Source: Mucidula mucida (lineage: Eukaryota > Basidiomycota > Agaricomycetes > Agaricales > Physalacriaceae). Taken from it: a stretch of 64,000 nucleotides of DNA. This document shows, piece by piece, positions 24,160 through 35,862 of this stretch. A program made the translations under genes and the position numbers. The notes beneath the pieces are model-generated. The model saw only the letters and a list, made by a program, of their open reading frames with translations, ran no database searches and was not told the DNA's origin. The stretch covers positions 1 to 64,000 of the forward strand of contig JADNYV010000037.1 of NCBI GenBank assembly GCA_015501055.1, in the 5' to 3' direction. Numbering within the stretch: the stretch's first letter is position 1; every line of letters begins with the position of its first letter.

Positions 24160-26967
24160 TCACTTCAACATCATCGGTGTGTTTGACCACATCTTGAGAG
24201 TGTCGTTGGCCATCATCCCGGGGTCATAAAGCATAGACATGTCCGCCTCTGCTTGCGCAAAGTTCATATCGAAAGCATCAGTCAAGGCATCAACACGGGT
24301 GGGAAGTACGCCAAAGTCCGTCGTAGGGGCCGACCAGGACTGCACGAGAGATGGGGGTGTATCGGCCTCTGTATTTACACCATAATCCACTGTCTGGGGG
24401 TAAGCGTGAAGGGGATGTTCCTGCTGCGGGTGGCTCTGCGTCTCCTGTTCAAAGGGGAATGGCAGGTTCGAGCACGCTTGCAAACTGTCACTAGTTGTCT
24501 CATTAACATCATATGCTCCCCGTGAAGAATTAGAAAAGGTAGACGAACACTAAACGGCCGCATATGTTGTACCTATACGTCAAGCAAATCAGGCACAGTA
24601 AACGAACAATCCGAAGCGGGAAACATACCTCTTCTCTGATGAATCAAGGACCCGCATACATCGATACAGGTCTTCGGCTTCTCGAGGTGGCAGGCCCGAC
24701 ACAGCCTTGTCCTTGCTTTTAGTCCATATGTTGAGACTCAACACGATTCCTGACGCGAATGCCGCCATCTGCGTCCTAGATCAGCATGACCGTCATGATC
24801 GAATCAGGCAGACAACTCACCGCCATCCCAAAATATGTTATCGGTCCCCGTTGGTTGCGAACCTCGAGAAGGCGCGCGCATGATCTCGCGGCATTGGTAC
24901 AGAGGGCCAAGGACGGGAATGACAGCACAGAGGCGCGGCTGATGAAGGGCCTGTGGATCTGGATCTGCATATTGTAGTAAGTGCAATACAGCACGGCCGA
25001 TTCGTCGAAGAAAGGGTCAGGATCTCGTTGGGGTCCCAGCGCACTGCACATGGTCAGTCAGCTTAACCATCGGCTTGAGATACCCAAAAGTACGTACAAT
25101 ACGTCGGTATCGAGTCAAACCACTTGTTCAGCATAGAATCAAGAACCGATACGTTGCTTTGCGCCCAGTTTCCCACCAAGCCGGCTGCCTCCTTGGACTT
25201 GCGGATCGAAAACAATGTCCGTACGGCAAAGGACATGATTTGACATAGCTTGATATGCAGATTCAAGTAGTGTATTCGAGAAGGTTTGCCATAGGGCTGC
25301 GTGAAAGGGACTGCCGCATCCCAGTACTCATCGTCGCATTCTAAAGGCATTTCGACGTCAAAGCTACGAACAATTGTTGAGCCAACGATATTGGTCAACA
25401 GAAGGACCTACTCCTCGTCACGGATGGCAGATGGCCTTCCATGATAAAAACTCGTATGTCGGTCTAATATATATGCGCACCTTTCGATTTTATGATCATC
25501 AATGATTGAAATTGTGCAATGGAAAAAAAGGCTCACCAGAAGGCCCTCTTCTTCAACTCGCTCTCCACCGTCGGTGGCTCCGGGCGTACTCGGTGATACC
25601 CCAATTCTATGCTGTATCGAAGGGCAAGCCCAGCCTTTGTCCAACTCGCCTGAGGTGCAGACGTTCCAAAGAGATACTCCGCGGAAAGCTACATCCCATC
25701 AGGTGTACTGTCCTAGAGGTACACAAAGCGACATACGCAACACTCTTGCACAATCAGCATATTTGGATGCTCAAACGGAGACCGCGGTGCCGTCGTCACC
25801 TGGACGAACCATTGGAACCCCGCCGAGAGCTGCGGGGCGCCCTCTAGAAAGACGCGCGGATCGTCGGAGAAACGAGCACCTAGCGAGCAGACAAGAAGTA
25901 CGATGATCGCAAAGTGGCGGTCGTGGATGTATCGCCCAACTGCGACGTCGTGTCGGAAAGTTGGTTGGTGTAGTAAGGGAAGATATCTATGAAAGTTATT
26001 GAAATACAAGTCTAGAAGCTGAGCGAATAGGTCTGATTCTGGAAACGTGAACTGTTGATGAAGTCGCGTCAAGGTTGCTAGTTCCCACTAAATAAACGCG
26101 TCGATTTCAGTAAGTAGTAAGTAGGAGAGTGAGAAAGGACATACCTGCTGCGTATCCCAGTTCTTGCCATGCTTTCGTTTCATAGGCTTCGCTGGTGGAT
26201 CACCGCGCATTTCTAGCACCTTACGCATAAAATACAGGTTACTAGATGGCCCAAAGTAGTTGTCTGAGATCCCAGCGAGACGGAGGTTCGCGATTTGATC
26301 CATAAGGTCGATGTATTCTAGGTCGGCTTCGTCGTCAATCCCCACTCCTTCCCCACCGCCGCCGACATCGGAGGGAGGAGAGGCGGAGCTTTGCGGCGAA
26401 TCTTCGCTGTTCATCTTGGCCTCCGGCTGGAGCTACAAATTCCACATGAGTCCATGCTCCAGGCAAAGCGGAAACAGGACACGAACTTGTCTGAGCATTG
26501 CTTCAAGGTTGGCCACACGTTTCTCCAATGTCGCGACATAACTATGGACTATATGTTCAGGGGACCATACCGGGCCGGAATGAGCAACCTACGTGCTCTT
26601 GGGCCCGCGTTTCTAAACGATGGAGGGTCACGTTAAGCACAGCAATGAGGTTTTCGTGTTACAGACCTTGACGGGATGTCTATGTGCACATATAATCCCC
26701 AGCACACGACAGTTGGTACAAACATTGTCGGGCATATTAGCGCTATCACCTGGGATAAACATCAGAAATGCCATGAGCCTAAGGATCGACGCGGGATTGA
26801 CATTTTGCTGCAGGTGATGACGATCAATTCACACTGGTAGGGAAAGGGTAGCATTTGATTCGCGTACTTTTCTTCTTTCGACAGGCATCGCAGGCGCCTT
26901 GCAGACGCTTCCGCTTGGACGGTCCAGCGCGAGGGAGCTGGTCAGAGTCACTTTCGTCGGAGGACAT
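24160..26967 (-). CDS. Zn2Cys6 transcription factor with fungal_trans domain (paralogue 2)
   Basis: Starts MSSDESDSDQLPRAGPSKRK at 26967. Exon 1 (26967-26868), the 6-nt exon 26808-26803 and the next exon give CDACRKKKTKCDSANMPDN and CTNCRVLGIIC, a complete Zn2Cys6 cluster. A coiled coil YVATLEKRVANLEAMLRQ follows after KRGPKST. The fungal_trans region contains LLDLYFNNFHRYLPLLHQPTF, SDDPRVFLEG, LDRHTSFYHGRPSA and PLECDDEYWD, and the protein ends MANDTLKMWSNTPMMLK. Each block matches paralogue 1, including the C-terminal WSNTPM motif. Exon 1 here fuses the first two exons of paralogue 1, so one intron was gained or lost after duplication. A nuclear regulator of unknown targets. Confidence 0.87.
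26803..26808 (-). other. 6-nt microexon inside the zinc cluster (paralogue 2)
   Basis: The minus strand reads ..ctgcag|CAAAAT|gtcaat.., splitting K-T-K-C of the zinc cluster. Without these six bases the third Cys and the frame are lost. Position and phase equal the microexon at 20749-20754. Confidence 0.8.
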
Positions 26968-27342
26968 GCAGTATTATGTGGGGGTTGGAGGAGAGGTTAA
27001 TCAAATCAAGTGGCGGTGCTGCTAAATACTTTTTCTGGTTGATCGAGTTTCGGCGTTCGCGTGGCTTGCAAGTGCCCTGTGGATCTCACATCATATCAGG
27101 CCTCAGGAGCGACGCGTACTGCGCGACGGGAACTGAGATTGTAAGAGGGTACCACTTAAAAGCACGTAACTATTCAGGCATCGCCCTTGTGTTATTGTAC
27201 AAAGAAGATTATTTGTTCACGATTGGAATACTTAGTTACAATATACAGTAGTAGTACTAGGTGCTACGTTCGCTAAAGAATAATGAAAAGATGCCACAGG
27301 CATATATAAGAAAAATCGAAGAACCAGCCATTAAGTTACACA

Positions 27343-29133
27343 TCAGAGCGCTTTACCAGGGTTTAAAAACACATTCGTATCAAACTTCGGACTTTCAGGA
27401 ATAGATTTGGGATATCGCTTTGACGAGATTCGAACAGGCGGCGTCTTCCTCTGGTCAAGCAAAGCTCGGGTAATAGGATACTCTGTCCCATCAACGGTGG
27501 AGAACCGATTGGAGACCCGCGAAGGAAGCGCCTCAGCAGGCGGCTGAGGCCACGGGATGTCGTACAGTGTCGAGATCGTCGACACCGCGTCCTCAGGGAC
27601 AGACGGTCGACGTCGATAAATTGTGCTATCGGGGTCCGGGATGGACGACGAGATGGGGATCCAAGGTTCGGGCGAAGGCGTAGCCCGCATAAGAGAATCC
27701 AGCGGAGGGGGTGTGGGGTATGTCACGATTGGGGAGGGCGACAGAGAGGTGGGACTCGAACTCGTAAGGCCCAAACTTCTCGCCACGGGTGACTGCAGAT
27801 ATCTGTACGTATCCGCAGCAAATACGTCGTCGTCCGAGCGCCGTCCCCCATCATAGGCAGATATCATAGACAGCGGCTTGGGACGTGATTTTTTCCCTGG
27901 TCTAACGTGCAGCATCTCATCCCATCCAGAAACTAGTGCAACATCATGCGGCTGGGCGTGAAAGTCGGACAGAGAAGCACCACGATTTGTATGACTGAAG
28001 TATCGGTGAGTCCTCCGCATCAAAATCTATGAACAAGAAACTCACACAGTGGGAAGAAGGATATCCTGGGAAGGAGTACCAGTACGCTTTACGAGCCTAG
28101 TCATAGAACTGGGTATCCATCTCCCCCATTCGTCCAACCTCTTCAATTCGACAACAGAAGTCATGATGAAAAGAAATGATATGATGAACACGCCGAACCA
28201 CGCCGTCTGAATGACGCGGATATTATCACTAACATCAATCGTATCCGTCTCTGCATGAGTGCGCGCCCACGATGTCCAAGATGACGAGGTCCCCGTCGCA
28301 CTGACAGATATGGAAGTGGTCGTCAATGAGACAACGGTGATCAAGATGGACGCCACAAGACGACTTCGAAAACCGATGATTGAAAAGTCTGATCTCGTCG
28401 CCAGATGATGAGCTAGCTCCGCAGATGTCCGCTGATACGTCGAGTGAATGGCCCACGCTAAAGGCAAAGGTTCGATAGTTGTATCTAAGTATCAATGGGA
28501 GACTTTTACTAACCGGAGAAGGACAGTGCCACCATGCAGATGATGACAGCGGGAAGGGCCATCATCACAGCGCTCAGCGTCGACGGATAAATCGAGGCGA
28601 CACAGCCAAAGTCCTTTACGATGTCAAATCGATGGCCTTGTACAATGAAGTCTGCCATATTATTAGTGTTTATTATCGCTTGAAGGTGAGACTGGACATA
28701 CGAAGTGAAATATAAAATATAGGAATCAAGAAACATAATGTTATATCATATATCAGGCGCATCTTCTTCGTGTACTTGTCGTCAGGCATAGATCGTGTCG
28801 ATGCGATACGCTCAGGTCAACAGATATCCCGAGACACGCTCCAGGCAGCGCAACATTGGCCGCCAGAAGAATCCGGGTTACTGTAACGATCTTCAGCATG
28901 ACACCTTCACCCACCGACATACAGAAACACGCACCAATGTCGCACCACCCCGGGATATGTACGTTGGTATTATCGGCCCAAAGGATGGCATCGACGCCGT
29001 AAACCGCATTGCACACAACAAGCCACAGCGCGAGCGCAATTACCGTTGAATTATTCCAAAAGGGACGATAGAATAGAATTAGAGATATGATCAGGACGGA
29101 AAGGAGCGAGAAGACAGCCAATTCAGCGTGCAT
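27343..29133 (-). CDS. STE3: STE3-type pheromone receptor (one apparent frameshift)
   Basis: Five exons (29133-28935, 28880-28702, 28651-28514, 28457-28046, 27994-27343) encode about 526 residues. Helix 1 is MHAELAVFSLLSVLIISLIL, then the STE3 signature VVCNAVYGVDAILWADN and PGWCDIVTRILLAANVALPG. The segment FIVQGHRFDIVKDFGC is the extracellular loop typical of B-mating-type receptors, and about seven helices are present before a long Ser/Pro-rich cytoplasmic tail. These G-protein-coupled receptors sense farnesylated peptide pheromones and control dikaryon formation. In exon 2 the frame changes between ISVDL and ERIASTRS (28811-28821): one base is missing relative to the expected CTGGAG. All other exons stay in phase. 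This is either a recent inactivation or a homopolymer error. No pheromone precursor was recognised nearby, so a B locus or a mating-unrelated receptor-like gene are both possible. Confidence 0.85.
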
Positions 29134-29139
29134 AGCGGC

Positions 29140-30060
29140 AGTGGAGAAATGTACGAGATGGGATCCGCCATACTTAAAGGAATGACGGCGCTTGGAGAGA
29201 ACAAGAGAAGTACAAGGACGCTCAAGTGAACAGCCGTTTTCGATACAAAGCACATGAGGGGCCGAGTGCTCTACTAGCGCACATAGCTTACATGTTATCT
29301 CCAATTGTGCACTCGTATGTTGTCTGTTCCGGCTGCGAATAAGCTAGTGACCGGATATGGAAAAGTGAATGGCCTGACTAAAAAGGTCATGAACTGCTGA
29401 GCGGTTCTGTCATGGCGTCATAGGCTGCTTTGTTGTACTTGCTATCACGGCGTTCAAAGAACTCTGTGAAGGGTTCTCGAGATAGAGAAGCCCAGCTGAC
29501 TGCCTTGCACTATAAGAGGCTGAACAAGAGCTCCGGGTTTCGGAGACATACACGCAGATAGTTTTGATATAACGAGGTATTCCCTGCAGTAGATTACGTG
29601 CCTAACTGACCTTCAGTAGATGGACTTAGTGGAAAAGAAAGAGTACGTGGGAATGATGACACGTGCACCACCAGTGCAGACGGTTAACGTTTGCCAGTCA
29701 AAGTTCTTGTATTCCTACCTGCGTATCTGCTCCATCTCATACCAATTCAGCACCTCGTTCGTGCTAATGGGCGTATTCGACGTCAGGAATATTCGCACAG
29801 AAGGTATCGGTCCCAAAGGTTAAAACGAAGACGGCGGTTCAATTGCTAGTAAGAGGTCTATTTCATACAAAATGCTGTGGAACAACGATACAAATACAAC
29901 AATCAATGGGTGGAAATCATGTAACAGGGCGTAAGAAGGGTGTCACTCGTCAAGAAATACAGTTATACAGTCTGGATACCCATCGCAGGCATGCAAGAAA
30001 TGCTACCCACACAGAAACCAGGGCTGCCACCAAACGACACCGACGAAGGGTATTCACTGC
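29140..30060. other. No gene recognised; searched for pheromone precursor
   Basis: Upstream region of the receptor gene. I looked for short frames that start with ATG and end in a CaaX box and found none convincing. A plus-strand frame at 29620-29823 has no CaaX end and no domain. Confidence 0.45.
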
Positions 30061-30063
30061 ACG

Positions 30064-30796
30064 TCATAAGACGTTCATCTTGTTGGCCTGGTCGAAATCA
30101 GTGTTCAGGATAAAGTCATCCCACTGTGCAGACGTCCACGTCTTCACCGGCATGATTTGGGCGGTGCACATAGTGACCCAAGGATGGTCGACGCGGGGAG
30201 AAGTCTGATACGCGCGAAGAGCGGCGAGGTCCTTTGCTGAGCAACGCGCCAAGACCTCTTTCTCTGGAACGAAGCCAGAGGCGATAAGACGGTGCAGCGG
30301 CTTGGGGGACACTGGGATTATGTAGGGCTCCGTGCTTCGAACGCAGAACGCAAACTCTAATAGAGCGTTGTAGACGTTGAACGTCTCTCGGGTGCGGAGG
30401 GGATGGGGGGATATCGCAAAATCGCGGACTTTGATGCCGAGAGTGGCAAGGGTGATGAACTGAGTGTCGGGGTCGTATGGGGCTTCTTCTTCGATGATTT
30501 CAGTCGGAGTAGGGGAGGTCGTGCGAGGGATTTCCTGTAAAATGTTAGATATAAAGCGGTGAAAGAAAATATATAGAACATACCTCTGGACGAATGTCGT
30601 CTGACATTTCAACATCAGGTTGATCGGAAGCAATTGGGGGCAGGAGAGCTGAAGAAGTCTGCACTGGAGGGCCCTCCTCCAACATGCTAGTGAGGGTTCG
30701 AGTAAGACCAGTCTTGGCGCCACGGATCAGGGCGTTGGAGCGAACAAAGGGGAGGCTGGGAGAAACGGGGATTTTTGTAGAGCGGCTGGGGGGCAT
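30064..30796 (-). CDS. Uncharacterised basidiomycete protein
   Basis: Two exons (30796-30584 and 30534-30064) join in phase 0 across a 49-nt GT-AG intron to give 227 residues. The start MPPSRSTKIPVSP was preferred because it begins the disordered, Ser/Pro-rich region; an open frame extends to 30988. Residues 1-90 are probably unstructured with an acidic patch (TEIIEEEAPYDPD). The C-terminal half (DTQFITLATLGIKVRDFAIS to WTSAQWDDFILNTDFD) looks folded and mainly helical, with conserved-looking FAFCVRSTEPYIIPVS. I recognise no catalytic motif, signal peptide or membrane segment. The gene is convergent with nothing and lies between two membrane receptor-like genes. Confidence 0.6.
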
Positions 30797-30799
30797 GAT

Positions 30800-31588
30800 G
30801 TTTCTGTACGAGGCCAGCGACCGGGTCTTTCGCAAGCATGTTCCCTTTTTATTGGGCAGGCGAGGATGCTCAACGCCGAGTGTGGACTTTTGTGTCCGAA
30901 CAATCATGAATTTTCCTATTGTTGTACAAATCGGGTAATCGGGGATGATGGGTGCCCTCAATGTAGACTTGCGGATATTGGTTGCCACTGATTTCGTGGA
31001 TTGTTCGTGAGGGCGGGGGGTCGTCGGTGTACTGAGTCAAAGAGTGTCGGCAGGTCCGGGGTAAACAGCGTTACCCGAAACGTGACCGTTTAATCAACGC
31101 TTCAAATTCCGACAGGGCCGGTCCGGTGACTCCGTATGTAATACTCTTGTGGCAACACCACCCATGGCCCCCTCGATATTAAATAGCAACACCATGTTTG
31201 TCCGCTAATGGTACACACAGGGTCCATGTCATGCTTTCAACGCGGAGGGGAAGTCTCAGTTCATCGCGATTCGCGAATCCAGAACGATCATACCGCAGGC
31301 ATATACTTTTTCTCTCGTTCGTTTGCTAAAACTTGCCTGCAGCTGGCCTAGACGTGAAGCGTAAAACAGATGTCTACCCTTTCTCTCCTCAACGTAATGT
31401 TCTCTGTGAGATGTACAAAATTACATATGCATCCAGCGCGACCGCGATTGGGGGTGGCTATTAGGAGCAGTTCCTGTCGGATGGTCTCACTTTCTGGACG
31501 GCGGACTTGCACATGATTCTGCGCTCATATATACGCACGAGCGAGAGATATTCTTACGCTTGCCTTCCCTAATCCCACGTCCAGTACA
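30800..31588. other. Intergenic region, no gene recognised
   Basis: Divergent promoter region between the minus-strand gene at 30064 and the plus-strand membrane protein at 31591. No open frame of note. Confidence 0.5.
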
Positions 31589-31590
31589 GT

Positions 31591-33468
31591 ATGAGCCACT
31601 CTACTGAGCCGGAAGGTTACTACACCCTCACTCGTCAGGTCCCATCGATGTCGGATTCAACACCGAGAACCCGTGGGTGCATCACGCGAGTCCCGTCGAA
31701 CTACACTCTGAATGAAATCTCGCAGCTTCGTGGCTCTGGTCACCATCAAGAGGCAGCTTCTATTGGGTTCCTTCGTACTGGGGTTCTTCGTATGTTCTAT
31801 AACCACACTAAGTATTCCATTCCGATGCTAAACTGAATTCGTAGATCGGCTTTAGTTTGTTCGTGATCTGGGACGCTTTGGAGGAGACGCGACGAGCGCG
31901 ACGGGTACGTTTGCACAAACGCGTTCTTCATCTTTGCTGAATCCTTCATAGGTATGGCGTATATCATAATGGTTTGGCTGGAAATCGTCACGTACGTGTT
32001 GGTTTCTTGCTCATACCCATATCTGACCTGGTTTGTAGCAATATTATCTTTTCTGTGCGTTGATCGTGGATAGGTTGATTTTCATACACTTACGGCGCTA
32101 CAGGTGATGGCCTTCTGCTATCTCGTCGCCGTCGTCCCGCCCGGCTTGGATATCTTCCTCACTCTCAGCATTTGCTGGATCATTCAGGCAAGCTCCTCAT
32201 TCACTTCATTCACATTCCTCCTCATGGACGTCTGTAGGTTTGGTGTTTGATGTTCATCATCGTCAATCGGGTTTGCATCCTTTTGGACCGTCAACAGAAG
32301 GCACGTCGTGCGCCTTCCATATAGCCTAATCTAACCGAATTCCTCAGCGCATCCTCAGCTTCAGTGTCGCTGCTGTGCTTTGCGTGATCTCCATTTCCAC
32401 ATCATGCATATGTCGGTTTCCCCTTATTTTCTTATGGTGCATACTCTGACGGTTTTCAGGGATACCTGCGCAGCTGCAGATCACTTCGAACTGGATCTCG
32501 GTACGTGTTGCAACACATTGGCTACTTCCTGAACTCATTGTTTTGTAGTTGAACTTATGGCGAGTTCTTAATTCCTATGCTGACTGCCGTTTCCTGACTC
32601 TCTGTTAGGTGGGATTACGTTGAGAAGAGCTTGTACCTTTGTAAGTCCTATCTTAGTCCTTCAAGCGCCTAATGAATGAATCGTTCCAGGTCTGGATCTG
32701 GCTCTCAACTTCCTTTTCATCCGCACCGTCAAGAAGCGCATCGTCGAACATGGGTTACGAAAATATGATGCAGTCATGCGGTGAGTCGAGAGCTCCCGGT
32801 CACCGGAAAGTTTACTGACCGCATCGTCCAGTTACAACATGACCTTATCACAATCTCGATAACTATGGATGTTCTCCTGCTCTGCCTAACCCTCCTCCCC
32901 AACTACTTCGTCTACGCTCAGGTACGTGCAACGATTGCCATTTGATACCACTAGTTTCTAATCATAATAATCTAGTTCCATGGTGTCGTCTACATCATCA
33001 AGCTGCAGATGGAAATCATCCTCTCCCGTAATCTTTATTCCTGGCATAATACCCCAGACTCATCAGTTTCCAGGTTCCTCGTCTCCGTTGCGCGCGCTAT
33101 GGGTGTCAACGTGCCTTATCAGCAAAAGGCTGACACGAACACCACATACCTTTCACACTCACAGCAAGAGTCTTCTGCCCCGGTGTATGAATCTCGTGTT
33201 TTCCTAATGTCCGTAATCTGACCTACGTCGTACTAGTGCTGTACACGTCGCGACTCAGGTCTTCACGCACTCGGAACACGCCCTCGACGCTGTCCCCAAC
33301 TCGCGGCGCGACTTTACCAACGTCTCGACGGATGGCGGCGATAATCACTCTCAGATAGAATCACGGGAAGATCGCAAGCGCCAGGAATCGTCCGGGTTCG
33401 GGTCAGAGTCTACGCACGAAATCAAAGTAGTTCCTTTGCCGTTTGTCCCGCCCGAGTACAGCGACTAA
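31591..33468 (+). CDS. Seven-helix membrane protein of unknown function (one apparent frameshift)
   Basis: At least ten exons follow in frame: an N-terminus MSHSTEPEGYYTLTRQVPSM and SNYTLNEISQLRGSGHH, then hydrophobic helices FSLFVIWDAL, MAYIIMVWLEIVT, MAFCYLVAVVPPGLDIFL, SVAAVLCVISISTSCIW, LYLCLDLALNFLFIRTV and ITMDVLLLCLTLLPNYFVY. It ends in a hydrophilic tail closing with FVPPEYSD at 33468. One intron (32188-32237) has a GC donor (CAG|gcaagc). Near 32840 the frame slips by one base: the expected YNM-TLITIS reading would need ACCCTT but the sequence has ACCTT. The family is common in mushrooms but I cannot name a function. It does not carry the STE3 signature, so I do not call it a pheromone receptor. 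Confidence 0.65.
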
Positions 33469-33469
33469 C

Positions 33470-33790
33470 ACTCATTTTCCTTTATTTAACTTTATTGCTC
33501 CATTTCTCGTGTGATACCACTCGTTTGCGCTTCTAGGGAATAAACATCGAGAGTCAGGCAGTGACTAACCAACTTGCAGCTTTGAAGTAAACTGACCAGC
33601 AGGGGAAAACACACATCTTTGCAAGTCGATCCGGTAATCTATAAGTTTAACTCTACGATCTGCGAACCTCGAATGTATGACCATATATAACATGTCTCAG
33701 CGAAATCGCGTTCTGAGACATTCATTAACCTTCCACATCTTATCCGATATTACGCCACCACTTCGGGAAGCGTAATCTACATTCTCCACT
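33470..33790. other. Shared 3' region, no gene
   Basis: Convergent 3' ends of the membrane protein and the kinase-like gene. Nothing recognisable. Confidence 0.5.
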
Positions 33791-33791
33791 C

Positions 33792-34607
33792 TCATCCCCA
33801 AACCTCCATCTCCCTCCCGACGCTCCACAGAAGATCGCAGCAATCAGCATTACAGCTATGTGCACGCGTCTGGTCAAAATCTATAATTCGACTGTCGAAC
33901 CCATTACCCTCCGAGTACAATATATTGCGTTCTGCAAACTTTGTTTCCAGTCAAGCTCACGTTGTGCAGCGCGCGTATAAAAACCACCTACATCCCCATG
34001 GTGTACGCCACACCGATGTATGTCTCCAAGTTTATCCAATATATTCATCCTGAGTCGCATCAGCGAGAATACTAATACAGCAAAAAGCGTACCTGAGCTC
34101 TTTTCCGAGGTCGCAAAACCTGACAGGCAGGGCCTGCCCCCAGTACTCTAGCACGAGACACCCGATGCGCTCGTCCGTGACATGCGAGACGCCGACAAAG
34201 AAGCCCCAGCACCACGGCACGGCGCGGCCTTGCACCGCGCGCAGGTGCGTCGTGTACATGTGCGCTTCGTGCAAGAGCGCCGGGATCAGATCCTCTCTGA
34301 ACGCGAATTTCAGCGCGAGAGACGCGGGCGGGGACGTGGTGACGCCGTGAAAGACGGGCGAGTCAGAGCTGTAGTCGTCGTGCGCCGCGGAGTCGACGGT
34401 TACGCTGAGTGACGCCCCCGCATTCGTTGGCGGTGGAGGTGGAGGTGGAGGTGGGAGAGCGCCATTGAGCCTACACGTGCAGCCGTCCTCGTAGCCACTA
34501 ACTACGTTTGCAGCGGAAAGGCGCGAGAGGGAGAGCTGGGGTGTATCCCAGCCGGGCCATGCGGGGAAGGAAATGTGCAGGTCCTGATATTGGGGTGGCG
34601 AGGGCAT
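33792..34607 (-). CDS. Compact protein-kinase-like (PKL/APH-type) protein
   Basis: Three exons (34607-34093, 34049-33992, 33938-33792) separated by introns of only 43 and 53 nt give 239 residues. The N-terminal part has a Pro run (nine in a row) at about residue 52, then LLHEAHMYTTHLRAVQGRAV and CLVLEYWGQAL, which resemble the alphaC/hinge region of aminoglycoside/choline-kinase-like folds. After splicing, the catalytic loop reads VHHGDFAERNIL and is followed by RIIDFDQTRAHSC, so HGD..N and DFD-type metal-binding residues are both present. The fold is therefore complete despite the small size, but the classical glycine-rich loop was not identified. Mushroom genomes hold many such proteins near FunK1 genes. 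The substrate is unknown. Confidence 0.72.
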
Positions 34608-34859
34608 GCACTTGGGGGGTGTGGTGGTGGTGGTGGTCTAGCGGAGACAAGCAAGGTTAACTTGGATTGATGGATTTAACATGCGGTGCTGTCGAAGTAG
34701 CCGTGACCGTTGATGCAAGAGTTTAGATCAGGGCCGGATACGCTTTACCTCCGACTTCCTTCACCGGACTCTTGCCATTACTTGCTCCACGGATAGAACG
34801 CTTGTCAAGTAACCTATCTCCGTAAAATTGATTCATTGACAGGAAAAGGTTCGTCTGCT

Positions 34860-35515
34860 CATGGCGACATCATCTAATCTTTCTCTCATGGTGCCGACCC
34901 ACCTCTCACCGTAAGTTTTTGACTCTTGACTATCAATACGCCTTTCTCCTAGGGAACGCCAGGCTTCATGGCAATCGAATACCAATCAATGCCTGGAGCA
35001 TCTATTTCTTCCTTCAGCACGACAAATCGCGCGTTGCGACGTGGACAGAACATCGAAGCTCTGGTTGTCCTGTTACATCGTCCATTTCACCCTTAGCATA
35101 GAACTATATACACGACAACGATATCTCAGGATATCTCCCTAGTCCCCACCAGTACGCGATATCGGTTCATGGGACATTCGGCAATCCATATGAAAATGTT
35201 TCGGGACATTGTACAGCTCACTTTACTGAGCGGTTCAAGCGGCTCGCGACATATTAATCACAAGCAGGCGAAGACGGTCAGAGGTGGACGTGTCTTCATG
35301 TGTGCGGCCCTCGCATTTCTCTTCCCGACGCGTCTCTCACCCGTTCGGTCGTTCGGACGTCGCTCGCCTCTCTCCCTCTCTCGGCCATTTTCTGTGCTTT
35401 GGAAGGTTCGAACCTGGAGGCTAAGTCTATCCGTCGGGTTACTTCGCTTCATTTCGCGCTCGCGGCCGCAGGAGACGCGGAGGACGTACGACCTCGAAAA
35501 CGCGCTAGATTGTAG
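34860..35515 (+). pseudogene. FunK1: FunK1 C-lobe remnant
   Basis: After an AG at 34953 the sequence reads GTPGFMAIEYQ, the activation-loop end of FunK1 kinases, and then decays. Near 35395-35513 the family's C-terminus returns (ALEGSNLEAKSIRRV, then EDVRPRKRARL followed by stop), matching ALEGSKLKAKPIHQF and EVRPSKRAKL of the 51 kb copy. The catalytic region and most of the C-lobe are missing or scrambled. It is a fragment of the same subfamily as the copies at 51 and 52.5 kb. Confidence 0.7.
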
Positions 35516-35862
35516 GCCTCTAAACGGCGAGCGATGTAAAACGGTTTTGATCGAGCCGGTTACGATTATAGTCGGTTTGACATCAACACTGTTTGTCTTG
35601 ATGATGTACTACACAAAATTTACTCATCAATATTAATGTTTGATTCCATTCCAAATCAGTTGAAAAAGAGGCCCAGTTCTGGACAGTCTGGAAGCCTAGT
35701 ATATTTGCAAACAGTGCAGTATCTCTGAAACCTTCAACGTCCAAAAAGCAAGCAAAGTACAAAAGGGCAGAAGAGAGCACAACCATACACGGGCGATATC
35801 GTACAACAACAGTACGGTCCACATAGTAAAAGCAGGACAGCGGGTTAAATCACTCCCCCGAT

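Noticed and set aside
29501..29515. Short frame ending C-L-A-L-stop, like a CaaX box near the STE3 gene
   Set aside because: The frame is closed nine codons upstream by TAG and has no ATG, so it cannot encode a pheromone precursor.
31591..33468. Second STE3 pheromone receptor
   Set aside because: It has about seven helices but lacks the WADN signature and the QGHRFDI..D.GC loop seen in the 27-29 kb gene.
34165..34412. Plus-strand frames with many charged residues
   Set aside because: They are antisense to exon 1 of the kinase-like gene, whose HGD and DFD motifs settle the coding strand.
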